Below are positions 1 through 6,883 of a stretch of DNA of 35,610 nucleotides, piece by piece. The DNA comes from a virus: positions 1 to 35,610 of the IMG/VR virus record IMGVR_UViG_3300009684_000086, one strand, 5' to 3'. The position numbers were made by a program, and so were the translations under genes. Under the pieces are notes generated by a model. The model ran no database searches. It saw only the letters and a program-made list of their open reading frames with translations, and was not told the origin of the DNA. Numbering within the stretch: position 1 is the first letter of the stretch; every line of letters begins with the position of its first letter.

Positions 1-1
1 T

Positions 2-1012
2 AAAATTTCTTTAGGTGAACAATTTGATGACGAAATGGGTATGGAAGATGACGAATTCGGAATGTCTGATGACATGAGCATGGATATGGGTAGTATGTCA
101 GATGAAGAAGACGAAGAGGATTGGGAAGAAATTTCTCCGGTTCATGGTATGGAAGACGAAGAAGACGAAGAAGTTATGTTTGAAGTAGAAATGGATGACA
201 CAGACGATGTGGATTCTGAAGATGGAGTTATGTACGAAATTGAAATGGATGACACAGATGATGTGGATTCTGAAGATGAATCTATGGATGAATCTTGGTC
301 TGAAGAAGATGACGAATCAATAGAAGAAGGATTTAAACCTAAAGCTAAAGGAATTGGTAAAGCCAAATTCCAATACAAAAAAGCAAAAGGTGGTTTTAAA
401 GAAACCATGAAACAAGGCACCAAAGGTGTTGGAATGGGAAAACCAAAATTTGAATTTAAAAAAGGAGAGAATATGGGCGGTACTAATAAAGTGGTTAAGA
501 AAACCGAAACCAAAGAAGCTTCTAGAACTTTAGGTGCTGGAAGAAGATTTAGTAGAAACAGCTTACCTAAACCAAAAGCAGCAACAAGACATTTAAATGT
601 TGAGTCCGTTGAAAGAGAAGTTAAATTACTTAGAGAAAAAAATGAAGAGTACAGAAAAGCACTTAACGTTTTCAGAAGTAAACTTAACGAAGTAGCCGTA
701 TTTAACTCAAACTTGGCATATGCCACAAGATTGTTTACTGAACATTCTACAACTAAGCAAGAAAAAATCAACATCTTAAGAAGATTTGATTCGGTAGAAT
801 CCTTAAAAGAGTCAAAATCTCTTTACAAAATTGTTAAAGATGAACTTTCATCTCAAGGCGGTAATAAACTTATGAAAGAATCTATTCAAGATAAAATTGA
901 AAAAACTCCATCATCAGGTTCTGCCGCTAATTTAATTGAGTCAAAAACTTACGAAAATCCTCAATTTATGAGAATGAAAGATTTGATGTCAAAAATGAAC
1001 ATCATAAAATAA
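2..1012 (+). CDS. Prohead core scaffold-like protein (5' partial)
   Basis: The frame is open to the left edge; the first in-frame ATG is at 35, but nothing before it resembles the A-rich leaders of neighbouring genes, so the true start probably lies outside the window. The visible protein has a very acidic Asp/Glu/Met-rich N-terminal third, including two copies of an 18-residue repeat. A Lys/Gly-rich middle (about residues 100-190 from the ATG) follows, then a predicted coiled coil (about 195-235). Near the C-terminus LIE|S matches the (L/I)-x-E cleavage rule of T4 gp21-type prohead proteases. Low complexity, charge segregation and a position just 27 nt before the major capsid gene fit a gp22-type internal scaffold that is degraded on maturation. 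Scaffolds diverge quickly, so this rests on context; a fused protease-scaffold starting upstream is also possible. Confidence 0.55.
   Translation, partial: KISLGEQFDDEMGMEDDEFGMSDDMSMDMGSMSDEEDEEDWEEISPVHGMEDEEDEEVMFEVEMDDTDDVDSEDGVMYEIEMDDTDDVDSEDESMDESWSEEDDESIEEGFKPKAKGIGKAKFQYKKAKGGFKETMKQGTKGVGMGKPKFEFKKGENMGGTNKVVKKTETKEASRTLGAGRRFSRNSLPKPKAATRHLNVESVEREVKLLREKNEEYRKALNVFRSKLNEVAVFNSNLAYATRLFTEHSTTKQEKINILRRFDSVESLKESKSLYKIVKDELSSQGGNKLMKESIQDKIEKTPSSGSAANLIESKTYENPQFMRMKDLMSKMNIIK
173..280 (+). repeat. Tandem 54-nt coding repeat in scaffold-like gene
   Basis: Two adjacent 54-nt units (173-226 and 227-280) encode VMFEVEMDDTDDVDSEDG and VMYEIEMDDTDDVDSEDE. The copies differ at only a few positions, indicating recent duplication of an acidic 18-residue block. 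Confidence 0.9.
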
Positions 1013-1039
1013 ACTAAAAAAAATTAAATAAAAATTAAA

Positions 1040-2845
1040 ATGGGAGCATTATTAGAAAGCGGTCTTGTTGGTAACATTGGTCTTAAGCACCTTAAAGTTA
1101 TCAAAGAAGACACAATCAACAAATGGGACAAATTAGGATTCCTTGAGGGTCTTAGAGGTCACCTTAAAGAGAACGTTGCACAGTTATACGAAAACCAAGC
1201 ATCATTCTTAATCAACGAAGCATCTGCAACAGATTCTTCAGGTTCTTTTGAAACAGTTGTATTTCCAATTGTAAGAAGAGTATTCTCTAAACTTTTGGCA
1301 AACGATATCGTTTCTGTACAAGCTATGAACTTACCAATTGGTAAATTGTTCTACTTCGTACCTAAAATTCAAGGTTACACTGGCGGTTCAGCAAACCAAT
1401 CAGGTACACACTACGCACCAATTGGTTCACCTGGTAACTATCCTGGTAATCAAAATGCGGGTTATACTGGTTCAGGTGCTTACGCTAAAAATCTTTATGA
1501 TTTATTCTATGAAGGTTCTGAGCCTACATTGAATCCTGCGGGTTTATTTGACTATTCAAAAGGTCAATGGTCAGCAATTACCGCGACTACAACTGTAGTA
1601 TCTTGGTCAAACGGTACTTTGGTACCAAATAACTCAATCACAGGAAATCAAAGAAAAATGATTATCCAAATGTGTGGTTTCTATGATAATGGTGTTGGTA
1701 AATTGATGGGACCTGATGGTTCTGAAATTGATACTGAGACTTTCTTATCTGATTTACATATTGTTGCTGGTGCTGGTATATCTGTTTCTGCTGGTTGTGT
1801 TGACACAACTGCGGCTGCTTTACCATTCAGAGTTGTAACACAACAATATGGTAAAGGTATTGTAAGTCCTACTTACACTGCGACTCCAACTACATGGCCA
1901 AATGGTAATGGTGGTACTTATGACAGTATCTGTTCTCAAGATGGTTGTATCATTTTGGAAGTTGATTTACAGTGTCCTGTATGTGCGACTTGTGGAGCTG
2001 ACTCATTAGACGGTTACACAGGTACTACAGTAGTATCGGCATCTTCTGCAACTTCTTTCGTAGCCGTTTTCAGACGTTATGAAGAATTGGAATTTGAAGA
2101 TAAAATTGGTGAAGTTTCTTTTGACCTTGAATCAGTAACAGTTTCTGTAACTGAAAGAAAATTAAGAGCACAATGGTCACCTGAATTGGCACAAGACGTT
2201 GCGGCTTTCCACAACATCGATGCTGAAGCCGAATTAACGGCTTTATTGTCTGAACAAGTTGCTGCCGAAATTGACCGTGAAATCTTACGTGATTTACGTA
2301 AAGGAGCAGCATGGACAATTCGTTGGGACTACAATGGTTGGAAGAGATTATCTCAAACAACTTCTTATACTCAAAAAGATTGGAATCAAACTTTGATTAC
2401 AGCAATCAATCAACTTTCAGCACAAATCCACAAATCAACTTTGAGAGGTGGTGCAAACTGGATAGTTGTTTCTTCTGAAATCAGTGCAATTTTTGATGAT
2501 TTGGAATATTTCCACGTATCAAACGCAGCACCTGAGCAAGACCAATACAACATGGGTATTGAAAGAGTAGGTACTCTTGCAGGACGTTACCAAGTATATC
2601 GTGACCCTTACTTCCCAGCAAATACAGTTTTGATTGGACACAAAGGAACATCATTGTTAGATACTGGTTACATCTACGCACCGTACGTACCGTTACAATT
2701 AACTCCAACTATGTATAATCCGTTCAATTTTACTCCAATTAAAGGTATTATGACGAGATACGCTAAGAAAATGGTTAATAACCGTTTCTATGGTAAAATC
2801 ACAGTTGATGGTGTTAGAACATTTGATTTACAAGAATTGAGATAA
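1040..2845 (+). CDS. Major capsid protein, T4 gp23-like
   Basis: At 601 residues this is somewhat longer than T4 gp23 (521). It forms the shell of the T4-like head. The N-terminal 60 residues look like a removable propeptide ending in LINE|A (cut after E60), matching the (L/I)-x-E|A rule; T4 gp23 is cut at a similar place, residue 65. The mature part begins ASATDSSGSF, followed by a segment (FETVVFPIVRRVF) typical of gp23 relatives. The C-terminal part (YAPYVPLQLTP, then GIMTRYAKKM) resembles the end of gp23. An unusual Cys-rich stretch lies near residues 300-318 (C312, C315, C318). The start has an A-rich leader and no Shine-Dalgarno. The gene follows the scaffold-like gene and ends at a strong terminator, as expected for a highly expressed late gene. 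Confidence 0.9.
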   Translation: MGALLESGLVGNIGLKHLKVIKEDTINKWDKLGFLEGLRGHLKENVAQLYENQASFLINEASATDSSGSFETVVFPIVRRVFSKLLANDIVSVQAMNLPIGKLFYFVPKIQGYTGGSANQSGTHYAPIGSPGNYPGNQNAGYTGSGAYAKNLYDLFYEGSEPTLNPAGLFDYSKGQWSAITATTTVVSWSNGTLVPNNSITGNQRKMIIQMCGFYDNGVGKLMGPDGSEIDTETFLSDLHIVAGAGISVSAGCVDTTAAALPFRVVTQQYGKGIVSPTYTATPTTWPNGNGGTYDSICSQDGCIILEVDLQCPVCATCGADSLDGYTGTTVVSASSATSFVAVFRRYEELEFEDKIGEVSFDLESVTVSVTERKLRAQWSPELAQDVAAFHNIDAEAELTALLSEQVAAEIDREILRDLRKGAAWTIRWDYNGWKRLSQTTSYTQKDWNQTLITAINQLSAQIHKSTLRGGANWIVVSSEISAIFDDLEYFHVSNAAPEQDQYNMGIERVGTLAGRYQVYRDPYFPANTVLIGHKGTSLLDTGYIYAPYVPLQLTPTMYNPFNFTPIKGIMTRYAKKMVNNRFYGKITVDGVRTFDLQELR

Positions 2846-2870
2846 TCATTTCTTTAATGAAAATATAAAA

Positions 2871-2899
2871 GGAGACAAGAAATTGTCTCCTTTTTTTTT
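2871..2899 (+). terminator. Rho-independent terminator after the major capsid gene
   Basis: A perfect 8-bp stem GGAGACAA/TTGTCTCC with a GAAA tetraloop is followed by a run of T. It lies 26 nt after the capsid stop. The facing minus-strand gene ends at 2898, and on that strand the hairpin is followed by TTTTATATTTT, so it may stop transcription in both directions. Confidence 0.9.
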
Positions 2900-3176
2900 A
2901 ATTAGTCGGTGAAGAAACCACTCTAATAGCCTTTGATAATAATTCGGTTTCAGTTATATTATATGCATTTCTTTTGAATGCGGATTGACACGCTTGTAGT
3001 ATACAATATAGTGCTTGTTCTTGATTAAGATTAGATATAAATCTATCTAAATCTTCATTTTTGTAATAATTCATTGTGTCAAACAAAATACCGATTGGTT
3101 CTCCAAGAGTTGGTTCTTCTACTTTATTTTCTTCAACTATAGGTTCTTCTGTTTTAACTTCTTTTTCTTTTGCCAT
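2898..3176 (-). CDS. Small acidic protein of unknown function
   Basis: This 92-residue protein is not recognised. The N-terminal 25 residues are Lys/Glu/Pro-rich and probably disordered; the rest looks helical (around NYYKNEDLDRFISNL and ALYCILQACQSAFKR) with two cysteines. The ATG follows an A-rich leader with no Shine-Dalgarno. An exact T4-type late box, TATAAATA, reads toward it 20 nt upstream. It converges on the major capsid gene and shares its terminator. Late expression next to head genes suggests a virion or assembly role, but no motif shows this. Confidence 0.75.
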   Translation of the reverse strand: MAKEKEVKTEEPIVEENKVEEPTLGEPIGILFDTMNYYKNEDLDRFISNLNQEQALYCILQACQSAFKRNAYNITETELLSKAIRVVSSPTN

Positions 3177-3196
3177 GTTATTTATTTTTTTAGTGA

Positions 3197-3204
3197 TATT
3201 TATA
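3197..3204 (-). promoter_or_regulatory. Candidate T4-type late promoter (TATAAATA)
   Basis: The plus strand reads TATTTATA, which is TATAAATA on the minus strand. By T4 spacing, transcription would start near 3191, giving a leader of about 15 nt before the ATG at 3176. The box is in the 50-bp divergent gap and a gp55-like sigma gene is in the same window. In DNA this AT-rich the octamer also occurs by chance. A one-mismatch box, TATAAAAA at 3207-3214, faces the plus-strand gene. Confidence 0.5.
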
Positions 3205-3226
3205 ATTATAAAAAATTTTTTTATTA

Positions 3227-3946
3227 ATGTCCATCAAAAAATTAAATAGAGAGTTATTAGAATGGTATAAAGAGGACAAATTGTTAACTGAGGCCACAGG
3301 AACAAGTGGTTCAGGTTCTTTTAAGGTCCCTTTAAGTCCTGGAACTAAATTGTGGGATAAAACAACATTAGACCCATTTAATATTCAAGTTTCAAAATAT
3401 GATGATTCTCAATTGGCTTATGATAGTTATGACGGTTCTTTAGATGTCTCAAAAAAAACAGCAAAAAAATTGGAGTCAAAAGCTCGCAAAATTGAAAAAT
3501 TTGAAAAAAAACACCCTAATAATAGTGATGATGATGGTGATAACTTAAATGGTGGTAATGGTCCTGGAGCACCCGTAGGTCCATTTAATAAAATAGTTAA
3601 AGAAGATTTAGCTGTTTGGTTTGGAACAAAAAAGAAACCAAAAGGTAGTAAACAACCAAAAGGTCCTTGGGTCAATATTTGTCGTCATAAAGAAGGTGGC
3701 GGTCATCCTCCTTGTGGTAGACCCGACGCTTCTGATAAAGGATATCCTAAATGTAGAGCCGCTGGAGTCGTATCAAGAATGACTGATTCACAAAAAAGAA
3801 GTGCTTGTCAGCAAAAAAGAAAGGCAGAAAAAACCCATAGTAAATCAGGAACAGGAAACGCCCCAAAAATGACTCATTACGAACCAAAAAAAGAATCAGT
3901 AAGAGATAACATTTTAAGTGTTATTAAAGAGTATCTCTCAAGATAA
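3227..3946 (+). CDS. Cys-containing phage protein with PCGR...YPKCR motif (DUF5872-like)
   Basis: This 239-residue protein has an N-terminal helix ending in LLTE|A at residue 22. That resembles the T4 capsid-targeting peptide, which is cut after (L/I)-x-E. The middle (80-120) is charged and Gly/Asn/Pro-rich, probably a linker. The C-terminal half holds a conserved-looking module: a KKKPKGSKQPKGPWVNIC segment (136-152), PPCGR (161-165), YPKCR (173-177), SRMTDSQK (183-190) and C194. It resembles a domain of unknown function common in large phages and giant viruses (I believe DUF5872; recalled, not searched). C152, C163, C176 and C194 could bind zinc. The final helix resembles the ends of other proteins in this phage. 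It overlaps the convergent gene at 3938-4342 by 9 nt. Confidence 0.7.
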   Translation: MSIKKLNRELLEWYKEDKLLTEATGTSGSGSFKVPLSPGTKLWDKTTLDPFNIQVSKYDDSQLAYDSYDGSLDVSKKTAKKLESKARKIEKFEKKHPNNSDDDGDNLNGGNGPGAPVGPFNKIVKEDLAVWFGTKKKPKGSKQPKGPWVNICRHKEGGGHPPCGRPDASDKGYPKCRAAGVVSRMTDSQKRSACQQKRKAEKTHSKSGTGNAPKMTHYEPKKESVRDNILSVIKEYLSR

Positions 3947-4342
3947 ACTTTCCAATATTTTTTTTAGGGAATGTTGAATATTTGATTTTATCTCAACTTC
4001 TAATTGTAATCTTTTTTCCTCAACTTCGTTATCAAACATTTTTACTAGTTCTTGATAATGCTCATCAAATTCACAATAAATACTATAACTATATACGTGA
4101 TTAATCAACATAATAGTACCATTTGAAATAACAATAAACATACTACTATCGTCATTTTTTATATATCTTTTGTTTGATAAAGGAGCTATTGTTAACTTTG
4201 AATTTGGATTATTAATTAATTTAATACATATATCATGACAAAATTTTTCCTCCTCACTTATTTGTCTTGGAGGATTAAACTTGTTCTTTAAGTGGAGATA
4301 ATATCGGTATAAAATGTTTTTAGGGTTAATTACGTCTTTCAT
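3938..4342 (-). CDS. Hypothetical protein, 134 residues
   Basis: Not recognised. It is a soluble, charged protein with a beta-rich middle (KLTIAPLSNKRYIK, SSMFIVISNGTIMLINHVYS) and a C-terminal amphipathic helix (about 90-134). No membrane segment or catalytic motif is visible. It is tail-to-tail with the preceding plus-strand gene, overlapping by 9 nt, and divergent from the FKBP gene. No ribosome binding site is seen. Codon use resembles the neighbours. Confidence 0.65.
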   Translation of the reverse strand: MKDVINPKNILYRYYLHLKNKFNPPRQISEEEKFCHDICIKLINNPNSKLTIAPLSNKRYIKNDDSSMFIVISNGTIMLINHVYSYSIYCEFDEHYQELVKMFDNEVEEKRLQLEVEIKSNIQHSLKKILESLS

Positions 4343-4424
4343 GATACAAATATAAAACTATTTTCTGAATAAAATAAAGTTGATTATTTAATATAATTAA
4401 CTTATCTTTCTTAAAATAAATATT

Positions 4425-4850
4425 ATGAAAAAAATTAAAAACGGAGATACCGTAAATGTGAATTACACAGGAAAATTGGAAGATGGTACTATTTTTGATT
4501 CTTCTTTGATTGAAGGAAGAACACCATTAAAAGTTACATTGGGTCAAAATCAATTAATTAAAGGATTTGAAAATGGTTTAATTGATATGTTAGAGGGAGA
4601 CAAAAAAACAATAGAAATTGAACCAACCGAAGCTTATGGCGACCATAATCCTGAAATGATTATTGAAATCCCATCAACTAATGTTCCACCTGATGTTCAA
4701 GTAGGACAAATGTTACAAGGAAATTCTCCTCAAGGGCCTGTTAATGTTAAAGTTCTTGAAATTAAAGAAGATGTTGTCGTTCTTGACGGTAATCATCCTT
4801 TAGCGGGAAAAAAATTAATCTTTGACTTGGAAGTCGTTGGAATTGACTAA
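4425..4850 (+). CDS. FKBP-type peptidyl-prolyl isomerase, SlyD-like
   Basis: This 141-residue protein would catalyse cis-trans isomerisation of prolyl bonds and assist folding. FKBP hallmarks are NVNYTGKLEDG (residues 11-21), FDSS (24-27) and the GQNQLIKGFENGL loop (40-52). An insert-in-flap chaperone region occupies about 70-120. The SlyD signature DGNHPLAGKKLIFDLEVV (121-138) follows. The His/Cys-rich metal-binding tail of Escherichia coli SlyD is absent. It is a single gene flanked by minus-strand genes, with its own strong terminator, which suggests acquisition from a bacterium. It could help fold abundant phage structural proteins; that role is inferred. Confidence 0.93.
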   Translation: MKKIKNGDTVNVNYTGKLEDGTIFDSSLIEGRTPLKVTLGQNQLIKGFENGLIDMLEGDKKTIEIEPTEAYGDHNPEMIIEIPSTNVPPDVQVGQMLQGNSPQGPVNVKVLEIKEDVVVLDGNHPLAGKKLIFDLEVVGID

Positions 4851-4857
4851 AAAAACT

Positions 4858-4880
4858 AACCCCTCTTTTGAGGGGTTTTT
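4858..4880 (+). terminator. Rho-independent terminator after the FKBP gene
   Basis: AACCCCTC/GAGGGGTT form a stem around a TTTT loop, followed by TTT. On the minus strand the hairpin is followed by a T-rich stretch too, so it may also end the minus-strand operon whose last gene stops at 4886. Confidence 0.9.
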
Positions 4881-4885
4881 AATTA

Positions 4886-5353
4886 TTAACAATATGGAGG
4901 AGAACAATGTTTTTTACCGTCTACTCCCGGCATTTTACCTTTACAAACTTGGACTCCGTAACCATTTCCATAAGCACTAGGGTAAACTTTATACTTAGAT
5001 TTTGCAGCTGCTTTACCACGAGCACATAATTTAGTACCCGTTTTTTTTCTACCCTCTTCCATCATACCCATATCTTGTGACATATCAGAATCACCTTTTT
5101 TTGTTTCATTCATTAAGAAATCAAATACTTGGTCCATATTATTTTTTGCTTCGGCAATGTGGTCTTGAGCCCAATCGTGACCATTGGATAAAATTTCTTC
5201 AATTTTATTTTCATCCATATCTAATAACATTTCACATTGTCTTTTCATTTGTTCTAAATTACTAAAGAACATATATCTTTCATTTTCTTGTTCAGATAGA
5301 ACTTTTTTTATTAATTTCTGAATATCTGATTCAGTTAGTTTTACAATTTTCAT
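4886..5353 (-). CDS. Phage protein with KLCARGKAAAK-type Cys domain and targeting-like N-terminus
   Basis: This 155-residue protein opens with an amphipathic helix (MKIVKLTESDIQKLIKKVLS) containing LTE|S at residue 8 and LSE|Q at 21. These are potential prohead protease sites like T4 capsid-targeting sequences. A helical middle (25-85) follows. The C-terminal module runs KKTGTKLCARGKAAAKSKYK (103-122), YPSAYGNGYGVQVCKGK (124-140) and a CSPPYC end; C110, C137, C150 and C155 are candidate metal or disulfide residues. I recall similar modules in many large marine phages, without an assigned function. It starts 1 nt after the stop of the 499-residue structural gene, so it is in the same operon, and ends just before a bidirectional terminator. 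Confidence 0.75.
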   Translation of the reverse strand: MKIVKLTESDIQKLIKKVLSEQENERYMFFSNLEQMKRQCEMLLDMDENKIEEILSNGHDWAQDHIAEAKNNMDQVFDFLMNETKKGDSDMSQDMGMMEEGRKKTGTKLCARGKAAAKSKYKVYPSAYGNGYGVQVCKGKMPGVDGKKHCSPPYC

Positions 5354-5354
5354 T

Positions 5355-6854
5355 TTATTTTTTATTTACAATTTGGAATTTTATTGTTCTTTTATAAGTA
5401 TCTACTTCCCCTGAAGTAATTACCCTTATATCTATATAATATTCATTTGGTAATTTATCTTTTGTGTCAAACATAAAATAATATTCATTTGTTGCTCTAT
5501 TTAATTTTTCCCAATCCTGTACCTGAACCTCAGTGTTGCCCTCTCTTACGTATATTCTGTATGACGCATCAACATTTTGTAAAAGTTGTTTTGTGGTGTA
5601 AGCTTTCTTAATTGTAACACCAATTTTTCTTAAATCAGTATTAAGTATTTTTTCATCCTGTTTAATACCATAAAAATCAAATCCGTATATTTCAGGTTCC
5701 CTTGATTGTGAACCTATTGTAATTCTATTCTTATATGGTTGTAAAACAAATTCGTTTTCAATATTAGATAAGTTATTACCATCATATTGTATATCACCCC
5801 AAACATCATTGAATACGCAAGGAGTTTTATAACCAATTATAGGGGGTATTACAACCTCATAAACACCTTTTGTTCTTGGACATGACGTAAGTCCTGTTAA
5901 AGTGGGTATTAGGTCACCATTGGGGTCTAAAATAGACACAGTTGGGTTAACATCCAATGTTGTTAAGTTCCCATCAATATAAACATACAGATAAAGTTTA
6001 TTTGTTTTATTTTCTACAAATAAATTTCTATCATCTTGAACTAAATCATTATATGTTGATAATAGATAAGGTTCGTAAAATGTTTGGGTAAATCTACTGA
6101 AAAATGAAACACAATAATTGTTAGTTAATCCCGTTACTTTTTCAAATTCTGGTCTGTAAGCAATCCCCCATCCTGAAACATCGGTAATAGTTCCGTTTAA
6201 GATACCATTTATTTCGTTAGTCATGTTAAAGTTAATATCTTCGTCACCTCTATCAAAATGTTGTGAATCAACAATGATTAATTGGTCATAATTTACTCCT
6301 GATATAGAACTATTAGTATTAGAATAAACTCCATATTCAGACCAAGTATTTAAATTATTTCGTTGGAACCAATTTGAAGGTCTATCAGAGTAGGATTTAT
6401 CTCCTATTAATTTTTTGGCAATTAATTCTCCGTTATATGCGTTTAATTGGTCACTTGAATAATCATATCCCACACCCTCATCCCAATCTTGTATTGTTCC
6501 AGTATCTCCTGAAGTTAAAGGGATTCTGAATAAAATTAAATCAAATGAACTCGCTCTCCGTCTACTATCGGAATTTAATGAGTTTAATAAATCCGCATCA
6601 AAACGAATTGTATTTGACATTGTTAATGTATGAGTTAAAGTATTCGTACATTCTGTCGTTATTATTCCTGATGAAATTTTATCAAGTAGTTCTGATAAAT
6701 CTATATTGAATAAAAATCGGCTAAATCCTGTTGGGGATATAGACATATCATTACTACCAAAATATAAATCAGTTATTGGATTTCTACCCGTATTGGCTAA
6801 TGTGTTAGAAACTAACGTATTGTTTTTACTAAAATATGACCTGTGAGTTGACAT
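5355..6854 (-). CDS. Putative virion/tail structural protein, 499 residues
   Basis: No specific family is recognised. The sequence is rich in beta-strand patterns, Asn, Ser and Thr, with no signal peptide, membrane segment or enzyme motif. These are typical features of baseplate or tail-appendage proteins. The last third (about 380-499) looks like one or two Ig-like beta-sandwich domains (IGVTIKKAYTTKQLL, YRIYVREGNTEVQVQDW, YYIDIRVITSGEVDTYKR). The gene lies 29 nt after the gp5-like baseplate gene on the same strand and abuts the next gene, so it is probably co-transcribed with baseplate genes. Function beyond structural is unknown. Confidence 0.7.
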   Translation of the reverse strand: MSTHRSYFSKNNTLVSNTLANTGRNPITDLYFGSNDMSISPTGFSRFLFNIDLSELLDKISSGIITTECTNTLTHTLTMSNTIRFDADLLNSLNSDSRRRASSFDLILFRIPLTSGDTGTIQDWDEGVGYDYSSDQLNAYNGELIAKKLIGDKSYSDRPSNWFQRNNLNTWSEYGVYSNTNSSISGVNYDQLIIVDSQHFDRGDEDINFNMTNEINGILNGTITDVSGWGIAYRPEFEKVTGLTNNYCVSFFSRFTQTFYEPYLLSTYNDLVQDDRNLFVENKTNKLYLYVYIDGNLTTLDVNPTVSILDPNGDLIPTLTGLTSCPRTKGVYEVVIPPIIGYKTPCVFNDVWGDIQYDGNNLSNIENEFVLQPYKNRITIGSQSREPEIYGFDFYGIKQDEKILNTDLRKIGVTIKKAYTTKQLLQNVDASYRIYVREGNTEVQVQDWEKLNRATNEYYFMFDTKDKLPNEYYIDIRVITSGEVDTYKRTIKFQIVNKK

Positions 6855-6883
6855 TAATTGCGTTTAACAATAAATATCTATAA

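Noticed and set aside
142-774. Long antisense reading frame opposite the scaffold-like gene
   Set aside because: It is a Ser/Leu-rich shadow of the acidic/basic codon pattern of the real gene, with no motif.
4347-4354. TATATTTG, a match to the Bacteroidota -7 element TAnnTTTG, upstream of the gene at 4342
   Set aside because: It is only 5 nt from the ATG and no TTG -33 element is present at the right distance.
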